Shown here piece after piece: positions 1 to 8,207 of a stretch of 64,000 nt of DNA. This DNA comes from Sphaerisporangium sp040683095. Its GTDB lineage: Bacteria > Actinomycetota > Actinomycetes > Streptosporangiales > Streptosporangiaceae. The notes under the pieces are model-generated. The model worked only from the letters and a program-made list of their open reading frames with translations. It had not been told where the DNA came from and searched no databases. Made by a program: the position numbers and the translations under genes. The stretch is from the NCBI RefSeq assembly GCF_040683095.1, contig NZ_JBFBCI010000033.1, positions 1-64,000 of the forward strand, in the 5' to 3' direction. Positions within the stretch are counted from its first letter, which is position 1. Every line of letters begins with the position of its first letter.

Positions 1-113
1 CCTGGGCCGTGCTCAACTCCAGGCGGGCCACATGCGCCCGCGCCTGCTTTACCTTCGCCACACCGTGATCGTATCGTTTCGTTGCGTCACCGGGAGGGAA
101 ACCGAACCCGGAT

Positions 114-512
114 GTGCACAGCGGACGGCATGTCGTCTCCAACCTCCACGCCCATTTGGTGTTCGTCACGAAGTATCGGCGTGGGGCCTTCACCGGCCCG
201 ATGCCGGTCCGATGCGAACAGATCATGCGGGAGGTCTGTGCCGGCTTCGAGGTCGAACTTGGTGAGTTCAACGGCGAGGACGGCCACGTCCGCCTGCTGG
301 TCCACCATCCGCCCAAGGTCGCCTTGGCCAAGCTGGTCAACTCGTTGACGGAGGTTTCGGCTCGGATGCTGCGCAAGGAGTTCGGCGCCCACGTCCGCGA
401 ACACCTGCAGAGTGATCATTCCTGGTCCGGCTCCTACTTCGCCGGGCCGGTCGGCGGGGCCCCGCCGGCCGTGCTCAAGCAGTACATCGAGCAGCAGAAA
501 CGACCGGCCTGA
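114..512 (+). CDS. IS200/IS605-type Y1 transposase TnpA, probably inactive
   Basis: TnpA of this family is a small HUH endonuclease that cuts and rejoins single-stranded IS ends through a tyrosine. The 132-aa product has the family N-terminus (HAHLVFVTKYRR), the PP..ALAKLVNSL segment and a C-terminal QYIEQQ carrying the catalytic Tyr. The usual DHVHLLV motif reads GHVRLLV, so the second metal-binding His of HUH is Arg. Length is close to the family norm of about 130-150 aa. A hairpin and a fragment of the partner gene tnpB follow, as expected for an IS605 relative in decay. The family is clear; loss of activity is inferred from the changed motif and the broken partner. Confidence 0.8.
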   Translation: MHSGRHVVSNLHAHLVFVTKYRRGAFTGPMPVRCEQIMREVCAGFEVELGEFNGEDGHVRLLVHHPPKVALAKLVNSLTEVSARMLRKEFGAHVREHLQSDHSWSGSYFAGPVGGAPPAVLKQYIEQQKRPA

Positions 513-587
513 TCGGGGTGGACGCCGGTTCACCTGACGGCGAATCGGCTGTTCTTGCCCCGCTACGCGGGACGGTCCGCTACACCC

Positions 588-603
588 CCGGCCTGAAGGC
601 CGG
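588..603. repeat. Small hairpin, likely IS200/IS605 end structure
   Basis: A perfect 6-bp stem (ccggcc / ggccgg) with a tgaa loop lies 75 bases after tnpA and is followed by agcactacgg. IS200/IS605 elements carry imperfect hairpins near their ends that TnpA recognises. The assignment is an inference from position and shape. Confidence 0.45.
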
Positions 604-607
604 AGCA

Positions 608-741
608 CTACGGACAAAACCGGTAGACGCGCACGGTGCTCGTCTTGCCGAACTCGACGGCGCTCAGCTTGTTGGGCAGCCAGGTCGTCCAGCCCTTGCC
701 CTCCACGGTCGCCGACAGGCGGTAGACGTCGGACTTCAGTA
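608..741 (-). pseudogene. C-terminal fragment of a secreted-enzyme accessory domain (NEW3/NPCBM-like)
   Basis: Read on the minus strand, about 44 codons end at a TAG (608-610): SDVYRLSATVEG, KGWTTWLP and TVRVYRFCP can be read. The pattern resembles the last strands of the NEW3 or NPCBM-associated beta-sandwich found at the end of secreted peptidases and glycosidases. No start or upstream part exists, and the fragment abuts the tnpB fragment at about 741. It looks like the stump of a gene broken by the insertion element. The domain call is tentative. Confidence 0.35.
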
Positions 742-879
742 CGGCTCCGCAAGCCCAAGCGGGTCACTCTGCATTCGTGGAGCTTCCACCAGCTGAGGAG
801 CTTCATCGTCTACGAGGCGGCCCGTGCCGGGGCCGCTGTCGTCCACGTCGATCCCGCATACACCTCACAGACCTGTTCG
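742..879 (+). pseudogene. TnpB (IS605 OrfB) C-terminal fragment
   Basis: The frame through 772 encodes RLRKPKRVTLHSWSFHQL, then RSFIVYEAARAGA and VDPAYTSQTCS. This is the TnpB segment leading into the zinc finger (normally TSQ-C-S-x-C-G). After the first Cys the frame reads DDLPPS and the second CxxC, the RuvC-III Asp and the stop region are missing. Upstream RuvC-I and RuvC-II parts are also absent. TnpB is the RNA-guided nuclease ancestral to Cas12; this copy is a non-functional remnant of about 46 codons. Confidence 0.75.
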
Positions 880-889
880 GATGATCTTC

Positions 890-935
890 CACCATCTGTA
901 GGAAAATCTGGGGGTGAAATGTCCTACAGATGGTG
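890..935. repeat. 14-bp perfect inverted repeat after the ABC operon
   Basis: Arms caccatctgtagga (890-903) and tcctacagatggtg (922-935) flank an 18-base loop. It lies 34 bases past the stop of the last minus-strand permease gene and just after the tnpB stump. It may be a terminator for the sugar-transport operon, although no U-tract follows on the minus strand, or an IS-related end. Confidence 0.5.
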
Positions 936-968
936 AAATGAGCCACTCAAAGCCCCCTGCCGGGACGG

Positions 969-1877
969 CTACTTGACCGCTCCGGCGGTGAGACCGGACT
1001 GGATCTGCCGCTGGAAGATGATGTACACGATCAGCATCGGCAGGATCGCCATGCTGAGCGCGGCGAACAGCCCCGGCCAGTCGGCCTCGTAGCCGGCGTT
1101 GGTGTTGATGTTCGCGATGCCCTGCGTGAGCAGCCACTTGTCCTCGACGCTGCCCGACAGGAGGACGATGGGCAGCAGGTACTGGTTCCACTGGCCGAGG
1201 ATGTTGAAGATCGTGATGCTGATGAGGCCGGGCCTGGCCATCGGCACCATGATCTGGAAGAACGTCCGCGTGTGCGAGGACCCGTCCATCATCGCCGCCT
1301 CGGCCACCGACTGCGGCAGCGTCTTGAAGAACGCCGTCAGGAAGAACACCGTGAACGGCAGCGAGTAGGCGATGTAGACGAGGATCACGCCGGCGTGCGT
1401 GTCGATCAGGCCGAGGTTGCGCACGACGAAGAACAGCGGCACCAGCGCGAGGAACACCGGGAAGGAGAGGCCCGACACGAACAAGTAGTAGATGAGCCGG
1501 TTGCCGGGGAACCGGAACCGCGCGAGCACGTACGCGGCCATCGAGCCGAACAGCATCGTGAAGAACGTGCTGACGCCGACCACCAGGACGGTGTTCAGCA
1601 TGTACCGGCCGATGTGCGCCTTCTCCCAGGCGCGGCCCCATGAGGCCCAGCTGAAGCTGTGCGGCAGCGCGAGCGGCGCGTCTCCCACGATCTCGGGGTT
1701 GGTCTTGAAGGACGCGAGGAACGTCCACAGGATCGGGCCGACGACCAGGATCGTCCACACGATCAGCGCGATGTGGGAAAGGGTGCCGAAGACCCCGGTG
1801 CTGTTCTTCTTCTGCCTGCGCCGGGCGGCGGCACTGGGCGCGCCGGCCACCCGGTACGCGTCGGTTTGGGTCGCCAT
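969..1877 (-). CDS. Carbohydrate ABC transporter permease, MalG type
   Basis: The 302-aa inner-membrane permease of a sugar importer. A cytoplasmic N-terminus rich in Ala/Arg/Lys is followed by about six hydrophobic segments (the first LIVWTILVVGPILWTFLAS). The EAAxxDGxxxxxxF coupling loop that docks the ATPase reads EAAMMDGSSHTRTFF. The ORF starts one base after the stop of the partner permease, so the two are translationally linked. It is the last of three genes. The sugar cannot be told from the permease; the family (CUT1) handles oligosaccharides. Confidence 0.93.
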   Translation of the reverse strand: MATQTDAYRVAGAPSAAARRRQKKNSTGVFGTLSHIALIVWTILVVGPILWTFLASFKTNPEIVGDAPLALPHSFSWASWGRAWEKAHIGRYMLNTVLVVGVSTFFTMLFGSMAAYVLARFRFPGNRLIYYLFVSGLSFPVFLALVPLFFVVRNLGLIDTHAGVILVYIAYSLPFTVFFLTAFFKTLPQSVAEAAMMDGSSHTRTFFQIMVPMARPGLISITIFNILGQWNQYLLPIVLLSGSVEDKWLLTQGIANINTNAGYEADWPGLFAALSMAILPMLIVYIIFQRQIQSGLTAGAVK

Positions 1878-1878
1878 C

Positions 1879-2832
1879 TCAGAGCTCGATCCTCTCGCGC
1901 CGCGTCACACGCAGGCTCAGTGCCGCGAACGTGATGGTCAGGAAGAACAGGGCCACGCCCATCGCCGAGGCGTAGCCGAACTTGGAGAACGTGAACGCCG
2001 TGCGCCAGATCTCCAGGGGCAGGACCGTCGTGGCGTTGTCGGGCCCACCGCGGTCCACCGACAGCACCTGCACCAGGGCGAAGCAGTCGAACGCCGCGAT
2101 GCCCAGGTACACCCAGCCGACCTGGATGGTGTCCCAGATCAGCGGGAGCGTGATGCTGAAGAACAGCCGGAACCGGCCCGCGCCGTCCAGGGCCGCGGCC
2201 TCGAAGACGTCGCTCGGGATGGCCGACATGCCGGCCGAGAACAACACCACATAGAAGCCGACGGACTGCCAGATCACCACCCCCATGATCGACCACAGGG
2301 CGAGGTTCGTGTCGATGAGCCAGCCGACCTCGCCGATGTGGAAGATGCCGAGCAGGCCGTTCAGCACGCCGGTCGCGTCGGGGCGGTAGATGGCCTGGAA
2401 CAGGACGCCCACCACCGCCACGGCCAGGACCTGCGGGAAGAAGTAGACGACCCGGTAGAACTTCGACCCGGCGACGCCGGACATCCGGCCGCCCTTGCTC
2501 CCGCCTCCGAGGTTGAGCAGGAACGAGAAGAAGAGCGCGATCGCGATGGTGATCAGCGGCATGGCGATCAGCAGCAGCGCATGGTGACGCACGGCCGCCC
2601 AGAAGACGTCGTCGCTCAGCAGGCGCGTGAAGTTCTCAAGCCCTACGAACTGCGGATTCGCCGAGATACCCCGCCAGTTGGTGAGCGAGATATAGAAGGC
2701 CTGGGCGTACGGGCTGATCACGAAGATCGCATAGAGGACCACCGGGATCACGAGGAAGGAGAATATGAACCCGTACTTCCTCATCTTGTTCGAGGCCAGC
2801 CTCCCGGCGCCCCCGACGTCGCCATGCCGCAT
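1879..2832 (-). CDS. Sugar ABC transporter permease, MalF type
   Basis: A 317-aa membrane protein with about six transmembrane segments, the first being FIFSFLVIPVVLYAIFVISP. The EAAxLDGAGRFRLFFSITLPL coupling motif marks it as the second CUT1 permease that pairs with the MalG-type protein downstream. It starts six bases after the binding-protein gene ends. Like many actinobacterial CUT1 operons this one has no ATPase gene; a shared MsiK-type ATPase encoded elsewhere would be expected. Confidence 0.93.
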   Translation of the reverse strand: MRHGDVGGAGRLASNKMRKYGFIFSFLVIPVVLYAIFVISPYAQAFYISLTNWRGISANPQFVGLENFTRLLSDDVFWAAVRHHALLLIAMPLITIAIALFFSFLLNLGGGSKGGRMSGVAGSKFYRVVYFFPQVLAVAVVGVLFQAIYRPDATGVLNGLLGIFHIGEVGWLIDTNLALWSIMGVVIWQSVGFYVVLFSAGMSAIPSDVFEAAALDGAGRFRLFFSITLPLIWDTIQVGWVYLGIAAFDCFALVQVLSVDRGGPDNATTVLPLEIWRTAFTFSKFGYASAMGVALFFLTITFAALSLRVTRRERIEL

Positions 2833-2838
2833 GATCGA

Positions 2839-4290
2839 CTACACCGTCCGGTTCTGCTTGGTGATCGAGGTGTCGGCCTTGACGGAGTCCGCCTTCTTCT
2901 GCATGTTGGCGCAGAACTCGTCGGCGGAGATGCGACCGAACATCAGGGAGTTCGTCTGCTTGCGCAGTTCGGTCTCGAGCTCCTTGTACCAGTTCTCGAA
3001 GCTGCTGTAGGTGACCATGTTCGCGCCCGCGGCGGTCAGGGCGTCATTGAGGCTCTTGATGCCCGGGGACAGGGTCACCCCCTCGGCGGCACCGGTGACG
3101 ATGGTGAGGCTGCCGGACTTCTCGGTGAAGCCCTTGGCGCCCTCCTTGGAGAGCATGATGCGGGCGTACTCCAGCGCGCCGGCGGTGTTCTTCGCCTTGG
3201 CCGGGATGATGTACGGCTCGCCGGCGGCGGAGCGGATGGCCTCGAAGGGCATCTTGTCGGACGCGGTGAGGCTCGGGGTCGGCGTCACGGCGTACTCGAA
3301 CGTGGCCGGGGTGTTGGACTTCTGCTCGTTCTCCAGCCACGAACCGGACGGGTAGAACGCGATCTTGTCCTGGTTCTGCCTGGTCTGGACCTCGGTGTGG
3401 ATGAGGCCCTCGTAGCTCTTGTCCATGAACTTGCCGATCTCGGCCCAGGCCGCGGCGGACTGCTTCACCGAGTCCTTGGTCCAGGCGCCATCGACCAGGT
3501 TGTCGATGTCCAGCAGGACCTGGTTGCCCTCGACCTTGGCGGCGGTGATGAGGATCATCCAGTACTGGTAGTAGGACGCGTTCTTGCCGGCGTAGGCGTA
3601 CGGCGTGAGGCCGGCCTTCTTGATCGTGTCGCAGAGGGTCTTGAACTCGTCGAAGGTCTTCGGCGGCGTCCAGCCCTTTTCCTGGAAGAGCTTGGAGTTG
3701 TACCAGAGGCCGTAGCCGCTCGACACGTAGTTGAGGATGTACGGCTTGCCGGCGATGAAGCCGGAATCGATCGCGCCCGGGAGCAGCGTGTCCTTGATCT
3801 TCTTGCTCGGGTCGTCGATCGACGGGGCCTCGAACAGGGGGGTGAGGTCGAGGAGCTGCCCCTCGGTCTGGAGGGCGCCGTTGTCCATCAGGTCCGAACC
3901 GGAGTTGGCGATGAAGTCCGGCACGTCGCCGCTGGCGAAGCGCGGCTGGAGCGTCTGGGCGATCTGCTGCGTCGCGACGTGCTTGATGGTCGCGCCGGGG
4001 AACTCCTTCTTGTACAACGGCTCGTGGACATCGGTGGCGTAGCTGTCGCCGAGGCCGCCCTTGAAGATGACGACTTCGAGCGCGGCGTCCGCCTTCACGC
4101 CGAACGGGTTGGCCGCGGAGGTGGCGGCGGCGCTCGACGCGGCGGTGGGGCTGGGGTCGGAGCTTCCGCCGCTGGTGGCGCACGCGCTCAGCATGCCGCC
4201 CGCCGGTCCGGCGACGAGGGCGGTCAGGCCGATACGGCGAAGCATCTGCCGCCGGGTGATGTCTTTGGGGGAACCTGCGGAGTTGGTCAT
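2839..4290 (-). CDS. Extracellular sugar-binding lipoprotein
   Basis: A 483-aa solute-binding protein. The start at 4290 is chosen because GGAGGG sits six bases upstream and the product then begins with a twin-arginine-like export signal (TRRQMLRR) and a lipobox (LSAC), followed by a Ser/Ala/Thr linker. The upstream in-frame extension has no ribosome site. Family 1 binding-protein features follow, including TLCDTIKKAG and SGSWLENE. It captures the sugar at the outer face for the two permeases encoded directly downstream. The ligand is unknown. Confidence 0.9.
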   Translation of the reverse strand: MTNSAGSPKDITRRQMLRRIGLTALVAGPAGGMLSACATSGGSSDPSPTAASSAAATSAANPFGVKADAALEVVIFKGGLGDSYATDVHEPLYKKEFPGATIKHVATQQIAQTLQPRFASGDVPDFIANSGSDLMDNGALQTEGQLLDLTPLFEAPSIDDPSKKIKDTLLPGAIDSGFIAGKPYILNYVSSGYGLWYNSKLFQEKGWTPPKTFDEFKTLCDTIKKAGLTPYAYAGKNASYYQYWMILITAAKVEGNQVLLDIDNLVDGAWTKDSVKQSAAAWAEIGKFMDKSYEGLIHTEVQTRQNQDKIAFYPSGSWLENEQKSNTPATFEYAVTPTPSLTASDKMPFEAIRSAAGEPYIIPAKAKNTAGALEYARIMLSKEGAKGFTEKSGSLTIVTGAAEGVTLSPGIKSLNDALTAAGANMVTYSSFENWYKELETELRKQTNSLMFGRISADEFCANMQKKADSVKADTSITKQNRTV

Positions 4291-4318
4291 GCAACCCTCC
4301 AGGAATGGGGCAATCAAA

Positions 4319-4333
4319 TAGGAAAGTTTCCTA
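4319..4333. promoter_or_regulatory. Palindromic operator upstream of the sugar transporter
   Basis: taggaaagtttccta is a perfect 15-bp dyad 28 bases before the binding-protein start. Its form resembles operators of ROK-family sugar repressors in actinobacteria, from memory. No regulator gene is adjacent. The surrounding 4291-4761 gap is otherwise a divergent promoter region in which no other gene is supported. Confidence 0.6.
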
Positions 4334-4761
4334 AACGTTTGAGGAACGTACGTCCATCCCCCTGTAGCGTCAAGTGGTATGGGCCAACCCGTGATCGAGC
4401 TGTAGCCGACCAGCACTCGACCCGCGACCAACGGCGGGGTGCGACGCTCGGTGAAACTCCGATGAAACCTAGCAACAGCACAGGTCACCGCCCGATGATG
4501 CCACAAATTGAGGCCAAATCGACACCCTCATGACCCGGTCTAGACCAGCCTGGGAAAGTTGGCCGGTCAGGGCCTCGGCGGTCCGCCTCCGGACCCCCAG
4601 GCGATCACGAGCGCCTCCGGTACGTCACCGGGCGGGCACGCAACGCAAAGGCCGGCGGCCCTCCGGGTGTCCACGGGGTGAACCGCTCCGGCATGGCGCG
4701 GCGGAAACGGCTAGCGTCTGGTAGAGCACTCCGACCGACCCCCGAGACGGAGGAGCACGGT

Positions 4762-5997
4762 TTGCCGCTCCAGATGACGGGCGCCCCGAGCGATCCCGAC
4801 CTCATTCGCCTGCCCTGGGACGTCCCGCTGGAAGACTGGCCCGAGCGCCACCTGGTGACGCTGCCGCGCGGCATCTCGCGGCACATCGTCAGGTTCGCCA
4901 GGCTTTCCGGCCGGGTCTACGCGATCAAGGAGATCAGCGAGCGGTACGCCAAGCGGGAGTACCAGCTCCTGTGGGACCTGAGCCGCCTCGACGCGCCCGC
5001 CGTCGAGCCCGTGGCCGTGGTGACCGGCAGGCGCGACGCCGCGGGCGAGCCGCTGGATTCCGCCCTGATCACGCGTCACCTGCAGTTCTCGCTGCCCTAC
5101 CGCGCCATGCTGTCGGGCACGCTGCGCCCGGACACGTTGAGCCGCCTGCTCGACGCGCTGGCCGTGCTGCTGGTCCGGCTCCACCTGGCCGGGTTCTACT
5201 GGGGCGACTGCTCGCTGAGCAACACGCTTTTCCGCCGGGACGCCGGGGCGTTCGCGGCGTACCTCGTGGACGCCGAGACCGGGGAACTGCATCCGGTGCT
5301 CAGCGAGGGCCAGCGCAATTACGACATCGAAGTCGCCCATATCAACATTTATGGGGAAATGCTCGACCTGGAGGCGGGCGGTTTCCTGCATTCGTCCATC
5401 GACCCGCTCGCCTTCGCCGAGCAACTCTGCCGCCGCTACCACCGGCTGTGGGAGGAGCTCACGCAGGAGGAGATCGTCGAGGACGTCGAGTGGCACCTCA
5501 TCGACCAGCGCATCCGGCGGCTCAACTCCCTCGGCTTCGACGTCGCCGAGATGATGGTCCGGCGCAAGGCGGGGACGGCCCGGCTGATCGTCCGGCCCAA
5601 GGTCGTGGACGCCGGGCACCACCAGCGCCGCCTGCTGCGCCTCACCGGGCTCGACGTCGAGGAGAACCAGGCCAGGCGGCTGCTCAACGACCTCGACTCC
5701 TTCCGCGTGGCCAAGGGCCTGCGCCACGAGGACGAGGCGATCGTGGCCCACCGCTGGCTCGCCGAGATCTTCCAGCCGACGGTGACGTCGATCCCGCCCG
5801 AGCTGCGCGGCAAGCTGGAGCCGGCGCAGCTCTTCCACGAGGTGCTCGACCACCGCTGGTTCATGTCCGAGGCCGCCGGGCGCGACGTCGGGCTGGACGC
5901 CGCCCTGCGCTCGTACATCGGCAACGTGCTGGTGTTCAAACCCGACGAGAAGGCCATCATCGGCGGCGAGGCGGCCACGGACACCGTCAGCCCATGA
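4762..5997 (+). CDS. DUF4032 protein with kinase-like (WaaP-type) N-terminal domain
   Basis: About 411 aa. TTG at 4762 is preferred as start because GGAGGA lies eight bases upstream; an ATG at 4774 and a GTG at 4678 are alternatives. The N-terminal half carries small-kinase signatures: YAIKEI (possible ATP-binding Lys), GDCSLSNTLF (catalytic loop with Asp and Asn) and YLVDAETGE in the place of DFG. The C-terminal half is the DUF4032 region (LDHRWFMSEAAGRDVG). The family is widespread in actinobacteria without a known substrate. It stands alone between divergent and convergent neighbours. Confidence 0.85.
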   Translation: MPLQMTGAPSDPDLIRLPWDVPLEDWPERHLVTLPRGISRHIVRFARLSGRVYAIKEISERYAKREYQLLWDLSRLDAPAVEPVAVVTGRRDAAGEPLDSALITRHLQFSLPYRAMLSGTLRPDTLSRLLDALAVLLVRLHLAGFYWGDCSLSNTLFRRDAGAFAAYLVDAETGELHPVLSEGQRNYDIEVAHINIYGEMLDLEAGGFLHSSIDPLAFAEQLCRRYHRLWEELTQEEIVEDVEWHLIDQRIRRLNSLGFDVAEMMVRRKAGTARLIVRPKVVDAGHHQRRLLRLTGLDVEENQARRLLNDLDSFRVAKGLRHEDEAIVAHRWLAEIFQPTVTSIPPELRGKLEPAQLFHEVLDHRWFMSEAAGRDVGLDAALRSYIGNVLVFKPDEKAIIGGEAATDTVSP

Positions 5998-6094
5998 ACG
6001 CCGCCCGGCGGGCCGCTCAGGGCCGTCCGGAGCGGGCTCCCCGGCCGGTGCCCGCCCCTGCCGATGCCGTCCGATCCCGGGCCGTCCAGGGGTC

Positions 6095-6604
6095 TCAGCT
6101 CGTGCCGGACGCCGATTCCAGCTCGGCGAGGTACGCGGCGGCCTCGTCCAGGCGGTCCTCGCCGAAGACGCGGACGCCGCCCGCCTCCAGCAAAGCGGAC
6201 GTGACGCCCGCCCCCGGGGTGACCCGCCCGCGGAACGTGCCGTCGTAGATGCGCAGGCCGCCGCACGAGGGGCTGCCCTCCTTCAGCAGGGCGATCGTGA
6301 TGCCCATCGACCGCGCCACGGCCAGCGCGGCCTGCGCGCCCGCGAGGAAGTTGCCCGTGACGTCGGCGCCCGCGAACGTCAGGACGCGCGCCGTGCCCGC
6401 GAGCACGGCCGCCCCGCCTGCGCCGCCCTCGATCTCGGCGGGCGGCCGAGGGACCGGCAGCCCGCCCTCCATCTCCGGGCAGAAGGGCACGAGACGGCCC
6501 TCGTCGCGCCACCGGGCGAGCAGCGCGCCGCCGACGTCCTTGGCGCGGCCGTCGTAGCGCACCGGGCGCCCGACCAGGCAGGCGCTGACGAGGATCCTCT
6601 CCAC
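6095..6604 (-). CDS. DUF523 family protein
   Basis: A 169-aa protein with the family hallmarks: ILVSACLVGRPVRYDG at the N-terminus, VPFCPEMEGGLPVPRPP, and KEGSPSCGG near the centre. The conserved Cys residues (ACLVG, FCPE, SCGG) suggest a metal or Fe-S role, but no function is established for the family. It is convergent with the DUF4032 gene and followed by a small dispersed repeat. Confidence 0.88.
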   Translation of the reverse strand: MERILVSACLVGRPVRYDGRAKDVGGALLARWRDEGRLVPFCPEMEGGLPVPRPPAEIEGGAGGAAVLAGTARVLTFAGADVTGNFLAGAQAALAVARSMGITIALLKEGSPSCGGLRIYDGTFRGRVTPGAGVTSALLEAGGVRVFGEDRLDEAAAYLAELESASGTS

Positions 6605-6640
6605 AGCTCCACGGTACGGCGCCCGGGGACCGCATGGCCC

Positions 6641-6666
6641 CGAACCGCCGAGCGGAGCGAGGCCAT
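6641..6666 (+). repeat. Dispersed 26-nt element, copy 1
   Basis: cgaaccgccgagcggagcga followed by ggccat recurs with small changes at 29768-29794. It contains a ccg/cgg mini-stem and here is framed by atggcc and ggccat (6634-6639 and 6661-6666). Both copies lie in non-coding DNA, suggesting a REP-like or terminator-associated repeat. Confidence 0.6.
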
Positions 6667-6675
6667 AGGCAGGCC

Positions 6676-7551
6676 TTAACGCCCTTCTGCGCGTTCGGTG
6701 AGCTCGGTGACGGCGGCGACGATCTCCGGCCAGAGCGGGCGCGGCAGGTCGTGGCCCATGCCGGGGAAGGTCAGCAGCTTGGCGCCGGGGATCGCGTCGG
6801 CCGTGGCGACGCCGCCCGCGACCTGGATCAGCGGGTCGTCCTCACCGTGGATCACCAGGGCGGGGACGGACAGCCCGCGCAACGCCTCGCTGCGGTCGCC
6901 CGAGGCGATGACGGCCCCGAACTGGCGGCCCCACCCGGCCGGGTCGAAGGAGCGGTCGAAGCTCTCACCGGCCACGCGGGCGACGCGCTCCTCGTCCAGC
7001 GGGTAGCCGGGCGAGCCGAACACCCGCGCGGAGGCCACCGCGCTCGCCACCACCGACTCCCGGTCGGGGGACGACCCGGACAGCAGCGCGGCCAGCGCCT
7101 CGTCCGTCGGGGTCCCGATGGTGAAGGACGGCGTGGACATCACCGAGGTGAGGCTGCGCGTCCGCTCCGGGTACCTGATGGCGAACGTCTGGGCGATCAT
7201 GCCGCCCATCGACACGCCGAACACGTGGGCGCTGTCCCAGCCGAGCGCGTCGAGCAGCCCGGCCGCGTCGTCGGCCATGTCGTCCAGCAGGTACGGCGCG
7301 GTGACGGGGTCGCCGGTGAGCGCGGGGGTGACGTCGGGGACGGGGGCGTCGTCCAGGTGGGTGGCCAGCCCTACGTCCCGGTTGTCGTAGCGGACGACGT
7401 GGTGCCCGCTGTGGGCGAGCATCGCGCAGAGGTCCTCGTCGGTGAAGATCATCTGGCAGCCCAGTCCCGTGATCAGGAGAAACGGGCGTGCGCCGGGCGT
7501 GCCGAAGGTGTCGTAGACCAGCTCGATGCCGTTGGTCGTCACACGGTTCAT
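6676..7551 (-). CDS. Alpha/beta hydrolase
   Basis: About 291 aa from ATG 7551 (MNRVTTNGIELVYDTFG); a longer start at 7614 would add a sequence with no ribosome site. The fold is recognised by LLITGLGCQM (oxyanion loop), GVSMGGMIAQ (nucleophile elbow with Ser), a late Asp in VIHGEDDPL and a final His in FPGMGHDLP. These form a complete Ser-Asp-His triad. Similar proteins are annotated as lipase/esterase-like or aclacinomycin methylesterase-like enzymes; the substrate cannot be read from the sequence. The next minus-strand gene fragment lies just upstream. Confidence 0.88.
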   Translation of the reverse strand: MNRVTTNGIELVYDTFGTPGARPFLLITGLGCQMIFTDEDLCAMLAHSGHHVVRYDNRDVGLATHLDDAPVPDVTPALTGDPVTAPYLLDDMADDAAGLLDALGWDSAHVFGVSMGGMIAQTFAIRYPERTRSLTSVMSTPSFTIGTPTDEALAALLSGSSPDRESVVASAVASARVFGSPGYPLDEERVARVAGESFDRSFDPAGWGRQFGAVIASGDRSEALRGLSVPALVIHGEDDPLIQVAGGVATADAIPGAKLLTFPGMGHDLPRPLWPEIVAAVTELTERAEGR

Positions 7552-7615
7552 GCGGTCAGAATCGCATTCGGTTTCCGCCCGCGACAAGCCCCCGCGCCCG
7601 TCCGTGGGGAACATC

Positions 7616-7972
7616 TCAGGAGGCCGCCGCGCGGACCGCCTCCTCCACCGGCACGTCGCCCTGGACCAGGTCCAACGTGCGGCCGGAGGTCCCGGGCGTG
7701 TCCAGGAGCCCGGCGATCACGGCCGCGACGTCGTCCCGGGTGACCATGCCGCGCAGCGTCCCGCCTTCGGCGAGGTTCACGCGGCCGGTGCCGGGGGAGT
7801 CGGTCAGGCCGCCGGGACGCAGGATCGTCCACGCCAGGTCGCGCGCCCGCAGGTCGTCCTCGGCGTCCCCTTTGGCCCTGATGTACGCCGCCCAGACGTC
7901 GTCCGCGCCCGCCCGTGGCGGCGCGCCCGCGCCGATCGCCGAGATCTGCACGAACCGCGCGACCTGGAGGGC
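7616..7972 (-). pseudogene. NAD(P)H-binding SDR/NmrA-type protein, N-terminus missing
   Basis: The C-terminal half of an atypical SDR is intact: RFVQISAIGAGAPPRAG, YIRAKGDAEDDLRARDLAW, TILRPGGLTD and VTRDDVAAVIAGLLD. The N-terminal Rossmann half, which holds GxxGxxG and binds the cofactor, is absent. Upstream of about 7972 the frame is unrelated Pro/Arg-rich sequence from a zinc-ribbon gene piece read out of frame. The gene is therefore probably a remnant of a deletion that joined two genes. Confidence 0.65.
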
Positions 7973-8039
7973 GCGGGGGTTGTCATCCCATGGATGGGGC
8001 GCACGGGACGGTCCGGGCGGACGGGCGGGCCCGCGTGGG

Positions 8040-8136
8040 CGCCGGCGGGCAAGCCACAGGTGAGGCACCGTTGCGCGTCGGAGGGCAGCGCGAATCCGCA
8101 CTGGGGGCAGGCCACGGATACTCCCGCTTGATTCAT
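8040..8136 (-). pseudogene. Zinc-ribbon N-terminal fragment
   Basis: The minus frame from ATG 8136 encodes VACPQCGFALPSDAQRCLTC followed by GLPAGAHAGPP. The CxxC...CxxC spacing is a zinc ribbon, as found at the N-terminus of many small actinobacterial membrane proteins. After about 30 residues the frame becomes low-complexity and runs out of frame into the SDR remnant. The fragment may be the 5' part of a deleted gene, or a tiny zinc-ribbon protein. Confidence 0.5.
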
Positions 8137-8207
8137 GGGATGAATGGAGGGCTCATGCTATTGGGCGCCGCCCTTACCCGCCATCCGAACTTATTGTGAA
8201 ATAGCGG

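Noticed and set aside
1492..4533. A 1013-codon plus-strand frame across the sugar transporter
   Set aside because: It is antisense to three clear ABC transporter genes and has no recognisable domain.
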